Source: Rostrohypoxylon terebratum (lineage: Eukaryota > Ascomycota > Sordariomycetes > Xylariales > Hypoxylaceae). Taken from it: a DNA stretch of 64,000 bases. A program made the position numbers and the translations under genes. Where the stretch lies: positions 1-64,000 of the forward strand of contig MU385900.1 of NCBI GenBank assembly GCA_022497145.1. The letters are read 5' to 3'. Position 1 is the stretch's first letter; each line of letters starts with the position of its first letter. The notes below the pieces were generated by a model. The model searched no databases. It saw nothing but the letters and a program-made list of their open reading frames with translations, and was not told the origin of the DNA. Positions 1-10,920 of the stretch are shown here, one piece after another.

Positions 1-1254
1 ATAATAAAAAGGCGGTGACCTTGAACGCGAACGCGTCGCGATTGTGCCGTGGTCCACACCTGGTATGTGCACGTAACGGTGGATCGACTTATCGGTTATG
101 GATCTGAGGGGGAATACGAAACAGTTAACGAGAAGCACTAAGGATGTATCATAGATAACTCTTGATAATATCGATACATGAAGTTTTACGCTGGTACATC
201 TACCGTGTGTATGGGGACTAAGTTAGGTATCTCCGGAACTGTAGATACGTGATTATAGTATGAAGGGAAAGGGGCATGAAATCATTCGTTTAATCAATCA
301 ACTTTTTCAACGTTCAAGTTAGGTAACCCCGGCGAATAGACCTACATGTCGTTGGGAAATGACTAACAACATTCCAAGCTATTTTCTTACCTAGTTACCT
401 ATGTCTATGGGTACCTAATGCATAGGAAGAATTATAATCAATGATCAATGATTGGTTTGTTTGAATGGATAATGACAGCCAATATCATGTATTACCTAGT
501 ATAATAGCTAGACTATGATCAGGGGATAAAAAAGCATGTTCTGTATACCTGCCCGTATAGGACCCGTAAGTAGGTGCCTAGGTACCTAGCTAGGAGTGAA
601 TGACACACAATGGCCGCAGTATGCCAAAACACGGTACGAACTGGCGTATCGGCGACTACAACTCAGTGTTGTGGTGATCTAGGTAGATGCAGGTAAGGTC
701 AAAGTAAGTTAAGGGTACCTATAAGCGAGCGATTATATACAGGGGTTAGAATGTATACCATACCCCGGCTTCTATAGTAGAATCCTTCCTAAGCAACGAG
801 ATAACAATCAGCATTCTTTATACTAATCCCGGCATTGCCAGCGCCTTGCCGTGACCGAGTAAGTACATTATCTAAGTAACTAATACCGTGAACGCTCCCG
901 AGACTCGCTCAGGGGGGGCAATGTAACAAACCAAGGACGCCGATCCTGAACCTGCAATTGCATCTTTCTACTTACCGACGTTGAAATCAATATGCATGTA
1001 TTCCAAGAAATACCCTCAATTAGAAGATTATACTGACGTGGCACACATTGCTGATTTGAATCCTGAATTCCGTCTTTCAAGTTTGATTTCCGAAGTATCT
1101 AGCTGTTCTGCATCTCCTTGCCTAACTCTCTTACGCTTCATCTGCTATCAATTTCTAGTTTGCGACTGAACAAATACCCCTGCTTGTAATAAGCTGGTAC
1201 ATGGTCTCAACTCTTAACTCTATACGAAAACACTAGGTACTAACTCGTTTGCAG
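1..1254. other. gene-poor AT-rich leader, possibly with a 5' exon
   Basis: No convincing complete gene is visible. The stretch carries several TAGGTACCTAG-type motifs, for example around 580-600. A coding exon begins at about 1255 and must have an upstream exon here, because a stop lies just upstream of it in frame. The best-looking first exon starts at ATG 996, but none of its GT donors gives the reading phase needed to join 1255, so it is not called. Confidence 0.5.
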
Positions 1255-1954
1255 CCCTTCAACATTTGGCTCCTCAGAGCCGTTCATCCCCAAACATAGC
1301 CAGGATGACTACTCAGAAGTCAGGACGAGCGACGAAGAAGACCCCAATCTCTTTGTCCCTCAAACTCGACCAAAGAGCCGTCTTCGCATAGTCTTCTCGT
1401 GGGTTATCAAGGCCATCATCTTAGCCTTGGCTCTCCACAGCTTCATCACCCTCAGCATATCTGCAGCAATCCATATCAGAAAGGCAACTCTTCCACCATG
1501 CTATTGCGGTACCTCAACGGCGGAAGCGCTCGCCATGGGTTGCAAATACGACTCTCTTGCGACGTCCTGGCTCCCAGCACATTGCCGTGACGACGAGCTC
1601 ACAGCGCTCTTCGATCACGCAGGCAATGGGCCGAACGGCGAGTGGTTATACCACACCTCCAACGCCAGCTCGTCGCGACTATTATCACTGGAGGAGGTGG
1701 CATACTTGGCCGACAAGTCAGACCCGGAGCGAGAAGCGTGGTCAATTCTCGAGTGGCATAATATGCATTGCTTCTATACGCTCGTCAAGCAGCTGAGAGG
1801 CAAAGCCAAGATGGAGTATACAGGTTTCACCGACGCGACAACGCACGCAGAGCACTGTGCAGTGGCCATTGCAGATCATGTTCCGAGGAATAAAATTGTG
1901 ATTAGAATGATTCCCGGTTTCGGGGACCCCATGACGGAATCAGAGAAGATGTAA
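1255..1954 (+). CDS. UstYa/DUF3328-like membrane protein (3' exon; 5' exon unresolved)
   Basis: The open frame enters at a likely acceptor (TTTGCAG, ending at 1254, with CTAAC just upstream) and ends at TAA 1952-1954. It encodes an acidic N-terminal segment, one transmembrane helix (about 1390-1470, IIKA/LALALHSF region), then a Cys-rich lumenal domain with the motif CGTSTAEALAMGCKYDSLA. Two HxxHC motifs follow, HNMHC and HAEHC, about 30 residues apart. Paired HxxHC motifs after a single membrane helix are the hallmark of UstYa/DUF3328 proteins, some of which are oxidases or cyclases in fungal RiPP and other secondary-metabolite pathways. No core biosynthetic enzyme or repeat-type precursor peptide is next to it, so its pathway is unknown. 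The CGTS...GCKYD region resembles a broader fungal membrane family that may be only distantly related to UstYa. The start codon is not resolved. Confidence 0.6.
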
Positions 1955-2150
1955 CAGCATCGGTGCCAAATTCTTGAATACTAGAAATCTAGATAGGGTA
2001 AAGCGCCCACGTAGATTGACAAAAGAAATTCAGTATCCAAAAGTGCTGCTCATCCTATTCCATATCTATCTACCACGGGGGGGGCCCCGCTGCCTCGGGA
2101 AACCCGGGAAAGATAACTACCCACTAGGTGACGGTCGTGGGAACAACCGT

Positions 2151-2606
2151 TCAACTTGTGGATATTATGCCTTCATTGCAGAAGCCACAGATCAAGTTTT
2201 GCTTGTCCATCAAGAAAAGAATGGCAAATATCTTCCTTGCTCTCTTTGCAGAGCCGCCATTCGGCGTCCCGCAAATGTATTCGACCAGACTTTTGACATT
2301 CTCAGACCCGTTTCCAGAAAAGACGGCTTTCAATTCTCTTTCAACCCTGTCGTGATTTATGATAGTGTCTTGGATCTTTAATGGGATAAAACACCCACTG
2401 CCTTCTCCAGGCGGGAACTTAGATTCCCTGTCAATCATCTGTTGGATGCTCATATTTATTTCGTTAAGCTCTGAAACAACGTCGACGCCCCAATAACTGT
2501 CTTGGAACGCCCACCCCAAATCTTTGACTGTCTCGCTACGTTCAAACTCAATTTCATCTTCGACTGTCACTGAGACAATTTGACTCGAGGAGGCGGAGAC
2601 ATCCAT
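2151..2606 (-). pseudogene. fragment of N-terminal region of a fungal kinase-type protein
   Basis: An ATG-initiated 151-codon frame ends at TGA. It reads as an acidic leader, a helical segment, then a region with TPNGGSAKRARKIFAILFLMD followed by FCNEGI. This layout (a helix containing KARKIFAILVLID-like residues, then an F..EG. segment) is what I recall from the region preceding the kinase domain in many fungal protein-kinase-like proteins. The frame stops just after that segment, and no kinase motifs (HRD, DFG) are readable in the 200 nt downstream on this strand. A GT at the stop could in principle start an intron, but no continuing exon was recognised. A truncated remnant is the simplest reading; a short stand-alone gene cannot be excluded. 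Confidence 0.4.
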
Positions 2607-3047
2607 TAACTTGAGTCGGAAGCAGAACTTGGATCTCTCAGAATTCCACCCAGGATAAAAGCTTTGCTAAGGAATGTATGCCTCGATCATTAGTAAGTTG
2701 CGGCTCGCTGACTTAGTAACCTGACAAATAAATAACAGCCATTCGACGTATATGGCTTCTCGAAAAAGGAAAAGAGAAGAAATTCAAAATCACAGAATGC
2801 CGTAAACTAGGTACCTAGTTTTTAAAACAGGAAGCAACGCCGTTGCATAACAGCCCTAAGTTTACTCATCCGATTGGTGTGTAGAATGCCCTTGTAGCAC
2901 ACAACGTCTTATAATTGGCTCGCGGGCGTCTCGCCGGCTAACGCCCCCTACTCCAAACCCGCCTTATTCCAACATCTCATTCCATCCTCGAACGCCCAAG
3001 AGAGTCCTGAAGCATGTTAAAAAAACCCAAAATCGTACCTCGGTTAG

Positions 3048-3085
3048 ATAGACCACGTCGGGATTCGAACCCACTGGTAATGCGT
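3048..3085 (-). tRNA. tRNA 3'-half fragment (Arg-like acceptor), probable tRNA pseudogene
   Basis: Read on the minus strand, the segment has a T-arm-like sequence, GTGGG-TTCGAAT-CCCGA, followed by CGTGGTC, which matches a 7-nt acceptor 3' strand. One T-stem pair (G-A) is mismatched. No D-arm (box A) and no GACCACG-like 5' acceptor strand were found in the 400 nt upstream on that strand. Arg tRNAs are one class with this acceptor, but the identity is only a guess. A T-run lies downstream. It looks like a solitary tRNA tail, such as is left by recombination or element insertion at tRNA genes. Confidence 0.35.
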
Positions 3086-3327
3086 AGGTAGTCATAAGTT
3101 TCAATGCTCAAAAGTCTCTGCGAGCCTTTTTGTTAGAATATGCAATACTCTTTTTTTCTCTCACCTTTTCTATCACAGCTCTAGGTTACTACGTACCTGA
3201 GTGCCTGCAGGGCTGTGTATGAAGAAAATTTTCTTCAGGCTTAGTACTACCCAAGTGGCAGTGTCTCAATAGAGGATTCAGAAACCGCCCAGGCGCAGCC
3301 ACTATCACATTTTATGTTGCCCCAATT

Positions 3328-3358
3328 GGTACCTAGTAGGCGTTACCTACTAGGTACC
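3328..3358. repeat. perfect 13-bp inverted repeat with 5-nt loop
   Basis: GGTACCTAGTAGG at 3328-3340 is followed by the loop CGTTA and the exact reverse complement CCTACTAGGTACC at 3346-3358. It contains the GGTACC/CCTAGT words that recur between genes across this window. It lies about 160 bp upstream of the HeLo-NACHT start codon. The function is unknown. Confidence 0.85.
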
Positions 3359-3516
3359 TGCACATATGTATGTGAGCGTTTTGAGTGAATGCTTTAACCT
3401 ACCATATACCTACCTATATTTGGTGGAATTTCGTGAAATTTCCGCCGCATCATTACAAATATAGGTCATAGGTATCGGATACACTGCGACACTCACCCGT
3501 GGGATGCACCTCTATT

Positions 3517-6500
3517 ATGGCCGAGATCGCCGGGCTCGTCATAGGAATTGTTGGGGTTGTCGGTGTGATAGGTGCCTTCAAAGATACTATTGACTTATTC
3601 AATGATTTCATAAGCTCGCGTGAGTTCGGCCGCGATTATGAGATATTAGTCACAAAAGTAGACATAGAGAGAACCATCTTGCTACAATGGGCCGATCATG
3701 TGAGGCTACTCCAGACTAACTACGACAAAAGATTAGATGACGATGTCATTCAACACGCCGTAGCTGGGATTCTGGGGTGCATCAAGTTCCTCATGGGTGA
3801 TGAGACTCAATTGAAGACTCGATATGGTCTAAAGAAAGAGGTCCAGCCAAGCGGCGAGACGAGATGCTTTTCTGGAGGAATTGGCGGTCCCCGGATGTCT
3901 AGATTCGTGGAAGAATTCGAGGCAATGAAACTACGCAGCAAGATACGAAACACAACGACAACGTTCAGTAAGAAGATCCGCTGGATCATCCACGACAAGG
4001 AGAAGTTCGAAGAATTAGTCAGGGAATTAGCTCATTTCACCACGAAACTCATGCAGATTATGCCACCATTCTATTCTACTCAAGAAGCCGCCAATCGTGC
4101 ATTTGACCGAGACGTTACCTCAATTAACAACCTGAGAGAACTGAAGCTCATCCTTGATGCTTCGGTTGGAAGGAGAATTCCAATAGCCGAGTCGACCCGA
4201 GAACAAATTACTCGCATATGTCAACAACGGATCCTTCACAGATTATGGTTCAGGACGATTGATTTGAGGAAGGAATCTGTCTCGCCAGCACATGGCCAAA
4301 CATTCAACTGGGCACTAGAACCACCAGATCAAGATTTCCCATGGGATGACCTTTCCAGCTGGTTACGTTACGACTCGGGCATATACTGGGTCTCTGGGAA
4401 AGCTGGGAGTGGGAAGTCTACGTTAATGAAGTACCTATTTCAACACGAGAAGACCAAGTCACTCTTATCTCAATGGGCTGGAGAGTTGCCGTGTTCCATG
4501 CATCATTTTTTCTTCTGGAGCATGGGGACTTACGAACAGAAGTCTCAGGAAGGGCTATCGAGAGCTTTGTTATACCAAATACTCTCTAATAACCGGGCCC
4601 TTATCAAAGAAACACTTCCAAATATGTGGGAAGAGCTCTACACCGGCGACAGTGAAGTTTACCTGCCATCAGTGCCCGAAATTAAGTACGCATTCCATAT
4701 TCTTGGGACCAAGACCTCCCAACTTGGAAAATTCTGTTTTTTCATCGATGGCTTAGATGAGTTCATGGGAAATTATCGGGACGGCATAGCCTTTATCAAA
4801 GAACTTTCAGAGAATTCGCACGTCAAGGTTATCGTTTCGAGTAGGCCAATCCCCGACTGCGTCTCGTCTTTCGAGGGTCTTCCGTCATTGCAATTACACC
4901 ACCTCACTTATCCTGATATAAAAGCCTATGTGGAAGATGTCATTGGCAAGCACAGATATATGGAAGGTCTTATGACTCGGAACCCGGGTGAATCAGTGGA
5001 GATTATGGAGTACCTGGTTACCAAGTCTTCTGGTGTCTTCCTCTGGGTCATCTTGGCGTGTAGGTCACTCCTGTCGGGATTTGCAGACTACGACAGAATA
5101 CATGAACTACGACGACGAGTGCACGAGCTACCACCGGAACTTGAAGACATGTTCCAGCATATGATGAATAGGATTGACAAACGACATCGAGAACAAGGTT
5201 CCCGAATGTTGCGGATGTGTTATACGAATACCCAGGCCCAAGATAGGAAGCAGGCTGGCTACATAAGCTCCCTTGGTTTAGCTTTAGTAGACGGCGGGTA
5301 TAGAAGTATAAGACAAATATCAACACTGACGAAAGAACAGAGACACAGGCTATGTGAAGAACTTGAAGGACGGTTGCGAAGCCGAACGGGAGGGTTATTA
5401 GAAATACATGGGTGTCAAAAGTGGTGAAACACAGCATTGCTTTTGCGGAATGACCGGCATAGGAGACCACAATGCTCGGATCGATGGGAGAATCGAGTTT
5501 ATGCACCGGACTGTTCTTGAGTTTCTAACCAATGAGCAAGTATGGGACCTTGAGTGCTTGCAACCACCAGATGGATTTTAAGTAGCTATAGAGTTGTCTC
5601 TCATTAGCCTCTACTCAGCTACAACAAGTCTATTAGAAAGGGATCCCCAGGCAACCCCATTCCTCGATGACGGGTTTTATTGGGGAGTACAAGCAGACCT
5701 GCAGTACCCCGAAGGAAGAGAAAACATCTTCTACGTTCTTGAACCATTCATAAGTTACCTACAATCCAAATCTTCATCCCCACATAACGGAATGCTTTTC
5801 CGAATTATCCAATATGCGAGGATAAATCCGGACGCAAATACAATATCATTGTTGCTTGCTGCTGAAGCTGGAGCTATCAATGTCGTCAGGAGCCATATCT
5901 TCTTACCACCTCCAATGAGGCCAGACGCAGTTCATATATCTCGACTTCTCTGTCATTTTCTTCACCCGTCTTTGACTAAAGGTTATTATGAACTTACCAC
6001 GGTCCGCAGGCGAGGTCGTTGGATTTTATCCAAAAAAATGATTCTTCTACTTCTTTCACGCGGTGCAGATCCGAATTACGTTGTTTCTGGATATACACCG
6101 TGGTATTGCTGGTTAAGAGCGGCCGAAGGAAATCTTCTGAGTAGCGAAGAAAAAGTGCTCGTCGCCGAGATTACAGAAGCATTCATACAGCATGGTGCTG
6201 ATTTGTCATCCGACGATTTTTGCCAATGGGCTCGTCTCTTACTTCTAGCTACGCCTTTGGATCCTAGCGACAATGCTGTATCTAGGCTACACCAATTAGT
6301 TTCAAAAATTGAACATGATCGAGAATTGAAGTATTCTCTGAACGATCTCGGCGCTGTCCACACGGAAGAGACAGAGAAGATGCAGAAAGAAGGAAGTCAC
6401 AGTGAAGGCAGCACGTCCGAGTTTACTACCTCTTCATGTTCTGATATGGCTCATAATCGTCTGGCCCTCAACAAGAGGTTCCGAGATGAGATATCGCCAG

Positions 6501-6538
6501 ATAGAGACTGTAAACGAACTCGAATGGGGCGCTTCTAA
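3517..6538 (+). pseudogene. HeLo-NACHT NLR-type protein with disrupted frame
   Basis: ATG 3517 opens a frame with an N-terminal HeLo-type domain (residues about 1-200). It has a glycine-rich hydrophobic first helix, then SSREFGRDYEI and DIERTILLQW as in HET-s/LopB-like proteins. HeLo domains are membrane-targeting cell-death effectors in fungal incompatibility. A NACHT NTPase follows, with Walker A GKAGSGKST (from about residue 294), Walker B FCFFIDGLDEF (about residue 406) and SSRP. The frame stops at 5425-5427. The family-typical continuation (RIDGRIEFMHRTVLEFL) resumes in another frame at about 5477, then hits TAA at 5576-5581 and continues in that frame to 6538, with ankyrin-like LLLSRGADPN and FIQHGADLS segments. 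A 49-nt intron 5414-5462 with a weak GTCAAA donor would repair the first break, but the TAA has no obvious splice escape. TAA could come from CAA by one C-to-T change. I call it a decayed NLR. Confidence 0.75.
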
Positions 6539-7128
6539 TCACTGGCGCAAATTACTTATGTCAGCTGTAGTCCGGGATTCGGTAATTGGAAATAGAGGGA
6601 AAGGTCGTTTATTAGAGTCCATGGAATTTCTTCGGTCGTCTGGTATTATGAGCCTTTAGTTTCGTAGATGTTATCTCTATTAGAACAAAAGTGCCCAAGT
6701 TATCCGGGCTAACGTCGTAGTGAACAAGACACTGTCAGGGGTAATTAGTTTAAATCAAGCCGAATCGTGGAAAAATGGCGCCCGATGTGATGATATAACT
6801 CTTTTAATTCTCCGACAGCATCTATATCAACACGATAACAGGTTTAGCTAATAACCCACCTTCCGGAACAGGTCCGGTTTTATCGTATACCAGTGTGAAT
6901 GCGACCATGACTCGCAGGGGCTATTGATATCAACCGCCAAAAGAATGGCTGATTGATAAAAAGGTCGGAATGGAAGACACAGATCCAGACCGCAGCCCGT
7001 GGTTAAAATGGAGCGTATAAGAGGAATAATTTATCCGGATCTGATGAACTCTCAGCTCTGTCGATCTCGCGCAACATCTTGAATCTTAGCTGCCTCTAGG
7101 ACACTCCATCCATACCGATAACTACGAG
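6539..7128. other. intergenic; promoter of the secreted-protein gene
   Basis: No gene is visible. A TATA-like TATAAG sits at about 7016, roughly 110 bp before the ATG at 7129. Confidence 0.4.
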
Positions 7129-8004
7129 ATGCTGTTAGCTACCTTGTTCGTCTCGCTCTTAGCCCTTGCCGGACGTGCATCGGCAGTGTCATGGTACTTC
7201 CTCCGATACTACCCGGCTTCCGGGGAGCAGTTCACATCGTTCTCCGGGGAGATGACGATCCCGCCGCTGCCACAAGCCGCGACATATTATCTGTGGCCGG
7301 GATTACAGCCCACCGATAACAGCGGGGTTTACCAGAACGTGCTTGATGGGCGAAGTGGAACGTGGTGGATTGGATCGGGATGGTGCTGCTCGAACCCTAG
7401 CCTGCCGTGGGGGAGCGGGTTCAACACCTATGCTGGTGAGAAGGTTACGTTCCAGAACACGCTGGATAGCAGTGGGTCGACTTGGACATCGACTCTTACG
7501 CGCCAATCTACTGGCGAGACTGTGACGAATAGTTTCGCGTTGGGTGAGTTGATGTTCACAAGTTGAAGTTCACCTTGGAAGCTGATGGTTCCACGTTACT
7601 TGAGAATTGTGACACTGACAAATCCACCTCGCGTACAGGTAGCAAATCTTTCAACCAAGCTCTTTTTGCCATTGAACTGTGGGTTATCTCGTAGTTTCTG
7701 TTGATAATCAATTGCGAATTATTAACCTATTTTTAGATATGACGTTAGTTGGGATTTTGGCCCGCTCGCGTTTTCAAATGTCGTGATTGTGAGTATTTCA
7801 ATAAAAATTTATCTTCTAACCAGCGCTGAAGGTGTGCTAATTTCATCGTAGACGAGCACCGGCACTGATTCTAGCTGGTGCAACACGACGCCCGAAAATT
7901 ACAACTCAGCCACCGTATATTCTATTACAGGTTTAAGCGCGAGCGCAAGCGGCGGCAGTGTGACTTGTAAATTGGGTTCGGTGATTCTCGAGAAGCCAGC
8001 TTGA
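7129..8004 (+). CDS. small secreted protein of unknown function, beta-rich
   Basis: Four exons join in frame: 7129-7543, 7639-7678, 7737-7788 and 7852-8004 (219 aa). Donors are GTGAGT, GTGGGT and GTGAGT; acceptors are TACAG, TTTAG and CGTAG. A signal peptide covers about residues 1-19 (cleavage after ASA). The mature protein is rich in Trp, Tyr, Gly, Ser and Thr, with YYLWPGLQP, GTWWIGSGWCC and SWDFGPLAFSNVVI. This alternating pattern suggests a beta-sandwich of the lectin/glucanase type. I recall similar uncharacterised secreted proteins in Sordariomycetes but no known activity. Few cysteines are present, so it is not a typical Cys-rich effector. No enzyme motif can be named. Confidence 0.8.
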
Positions 8005-8643
8005 AAAAAAACCGGAAAGCTTTGAAGTAGAAGTAAAGATTGAATAATACCTATTTCATCGGACTCGAATTTTGTTTGAGCTGCTGATTCTTTATGGGAA
8101 TACTATCTGTTAGTAACATAATGAGGGGCAGTTTTATTGTGCAAGCGAGTAGATAATCTACGATAAATGCAACTGCTGCCAAGTCCTAATTTCACTTCAG
8201 GTCCCGTCCTGCCGTCCCAATTTCTTAATAATGTGCTTCAATGTTTTGTGCAACAGTCTGGTTTCAGCTAATTCATTAGGTTGTGAGGCCAAATGGATAT
8301 GAGCGTTTGACAACTCACTCTACTAGCGTATACCTGTTAACTATAATCTCTTCTATGGAGGGGCTAAATCGAATTAGATCCCAACATTAGCATGTAGCGG
8401 AAGTTGACCAAGGCATATCGCGAAAGAAATTCGACGTTCTTTAGATGTCGTCTTCTAAAATCCAAAATGAAGAAGCTTCGAATTAGATACTCACTCAATT
8501 TAGATGAGAAAACAGATACCTACATACAGCTGTATAGGTATCTCTTACACTCCGAATCAAGCTTTCATGAGGGATATCAACTTTTAGACTAATATACACA
8601 ACTTTCCTGCCACAACTATAGCAGCGCAGCCTTCCGCTTCACG
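8005..8643. other. intergenic between convergent genes
   Basis: AT-rich. No gene or RNA recognised. Confidence 0.4.
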
Positions 8644-9229
8644 TTAGGCTACAGCTTCCTTATCCTCGAGCAGATCCCATGTAGGTTTCGGTTTTGTCAT
8701 ATCCTGGCCCTCTCCAAACCTCCCCATTACAGTTTTCACAGCCACATAACTGCGGGCTCGCTCCTCGATCATCTTCCAATCTAGCTGCGACGTACCGACG
8801 ACTTTACGGTTATTCGAAATTCGCGACAGAGCGTCGATGACCCATATTCTGCAGTTGAAAGTCGGGTCTTTCTGGAAGATGGGAGTGTTTCGGAAGACTT
8901 CTATGAGTTGATTTTCGTCGGTGATCTTGGCAATGAGGATACGGACGAGGAGACGCACTTCCGTCTGCACATCGGACAGAGCGTCTTCCACGTACTGCCA
9001 ACCTCCTGTCGGGGAATTCTTTATGTGGAATTTCATACCAGGGAGTTTTTCCCCATCTTCATTCTTAGGGCCGATGATAAAGGCCAGGTGATATCTAAAG
9101 AGGAAGAGTTAGCGGCTCAGCCGGACTGCCGGAATGTTGATTGTAGGCAGCATACTTCAGATCGACGCGCTCGGAAGTGTTCCCACTGGGATACAGAGCG
9201 AGATAGAGTCGCTTCTTATTCGAAACCAT
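8644..9229 (-). CDS. DUF6914-like fungal protein
   Basis: Two exons on the minus strand, 9229-9156 and 9094-8644, with a 61-nt intron (GTATGC...CTAAC...TTTAG). The frame closes exactly, giving 174 aa. The start reads MVSNKKRLYLALYPSG, and the splice junction restores KYHLAFIIGPK. The body carries FHIKNS, LLVRILIAKI, FNCRIWVIDAL, VGTSQLDW and ARSYVAVK. This order of motifs matches the fungal DUF6914 family as I know it, which has no established function. The protein is small, soluble and without a signal peptide. Identification rests on motif memory; the gene structure itself is well supported. Confidence 0.78.
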
Positions 9230-10920
9230 GCTCAACAACCTATCGGTTAACAGGAGTAACGGTTGGCGCGACAGCTGGTGAGTTTGGGGCAGGCAGGTAG
9301 TGGAAAGAAATCTGCAGACAGTTGATCAAGTTTCATATCACAAGTAGGTAAATGCTAGATCGTCCCCGAAAAGATGGTGGATGATATTGGAGTGTTAACA
9401 ATGTTTCTTAGAGGTGTCATCGTCCAAACTACGGATGAAATGGCATGGCAAACAAAATATGACTTGAATCTAGGTACCTAGCTATTCAGAAACTTGAACA
9501 TAGACTATTACCTACCTAGTTTCGAGACGCAATGGGCTCTTGAAAGTCGTCTACTTTCAAAAGAGGTACTCAAGTCCTAGGGTCTCAACGCCGACTAGGA
9601 CAAGGGTTCTCCTGTCAAGACAGCACTGTTCAAGTAAATCCACCTACTATGTAGATGGAAGAGCTTCCCTTGCGCTTTAGCTTCCATAGTCGAATCCAGT
9701 ACCACATGTTCGGTAGATTGCGAATCTATTGCCTTCCAATATGTGTACTATCCTAGGACCTAGGTACTTTACACGTGAGAAAGAACGTCTAGGGCGACTC
9801 GAAGCTGGAACTCAGGTCAAGGACTTCCCATGATAGCAAGATATTCGCTTAATTCTGGCGTTCCATTTTCTGCGGCTGACCACTTTGCTGGACGAGTTTC
9901 ACGGTCGCATTTGCAAAATTGGTATTTAAATGTAAGACATGATGGACTTGAATGAGACATGACGATGAGATCGTAGTCAGAGCTATGAGTTGTGAGTGTT
10001 TTATTAGTTGTATCTTGCAACTGTGATTGACTAATCCAATAATACTTCAGGACTGCTTCTCTAGGCGCCTCTTTAGGCGCTCTTTCCCCGGACAGACAAA
10101 ATGTGGCCAATCAAATAATAGGAAAGAAAGTTCAGGTGGCTGTCGACAAGCTTCACGTTGCGGCCGCTGCGGAAAGTCTATTGGAAAGTGTATCAAGCTT
10201 TTTACGTCAGAATTCTTCTTTTCCGTATTTCTAATTAGGTTGTCCCTACCTATGGATATTGATCTTAATAATTCATCTCGTAACAAATTACGAAATTACC
10301 ACATATTTCTCCTATTTAGTATTTATAAAATATTGAGTAACGAGGGGGTTGCGCAATTCATGAGGAGCAAGTGCCGATCGGGGCTATTTCTACAGTCACT
10401 TGACTTGACTTGGAAATTGATAATCGCTAAGGGCAGGCAGTGCAAGCCGTCGGGACTCCCCTTCTCCAACATTAACATTGAAATTGGCAGGTTCAGTTTG
10501 ACAACTCTTTTCCCTTGGATTTTTTTCATTCAATCGATAAACTCAATAAACAGAGCCATCTGTCTGTTCCCATCTCCTAGAACTCGTTCAATCACTTGCG
10601 ATCACTAGATGCCTGTTTAACCTCAGCCAAGACTTTGATTGATTTTCCATCGTTTCGAAGCTAGACCCGTAATACCTATATACTAATATACCCCTTTTAG
10701 GGATTGCCTATCAAAACGGGGCGGTTTTGCTTATCGGAAATCATCAATCTGTCGTCATCGATCGTTTAGTAGAACCAACACGAGCCTTCGTGAAGCCTCG
10801 AATCTCGAATTCGGAACCCACACTTTTTTTTTCAAGCCCCAGATTCAACGAGGGCCCCTTCCCATTTGGATTCGTTTGTTAAAATTTTTGGGAAGCCGGT
10901 CACTCTTAACTCTTTCCAAA
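9230..10920. other. 1.7-kb intergenic region
   Basis: Open frames here start without ATG, have no family features and were judged chance. The region contains a CCTAGG-A-CCTAGG element (9752-9764) and a TAGGTACCTAG motif near 9473-9483. The last 200 nt are the promoter and 5' leader of the Mpv17-like gene. Confidence 0.45.
9752..9764. repeat. CCTAGG-A-CCTAGG palindromic element, copy 1
   Basis: Two CCTAGG palindromes are separated by one A. Four further copies with an A or T centre lie at 16600, 21003, 55181 and 56510, all outside genes. Confidence 0.8.

Larger units (their letters stand above)
2607..3498. other. intergenic, with tRNA fragment and inverted repeat
   Basis: No protein-coding gene is visible. 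It contains a tRNA-like 3' fragment on the minus strand (about 3050-3085), a T-rich tract near 3150 and a perfect inverted repeat at 3328-3358. It ends in the promoter side of the HeLo-NACHT gene. Confidence 0.5.

Noticed and set aside
996..1094. Possible first exon of the UstYa-like gene (ATG 996, donor GTATCT at 1095)
   Set aside because: Phase does not match the acceptor at 1254; no other donor in the frame fits. Left unresolved.
1974..2381. 135-codon plus-strand frame overlapping the kinase-type fragment
   Set aside because: It is the antisense shadow of the minus-strand frame, which has the recognisable sequence.
5048..5506. 152-codon minus-strand frame inside the NLR
   Set aside because: Antisense to a clear NACHT coding region; no motif of its own.
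10027..10608. 193-codon plus-strand open frame
   Set aside because: It starts without an ATG, has low-complexity AT-driven composition (Phe, Ile, Leu, Ser, Asn) and no family motif. It overlaps other chance frames.
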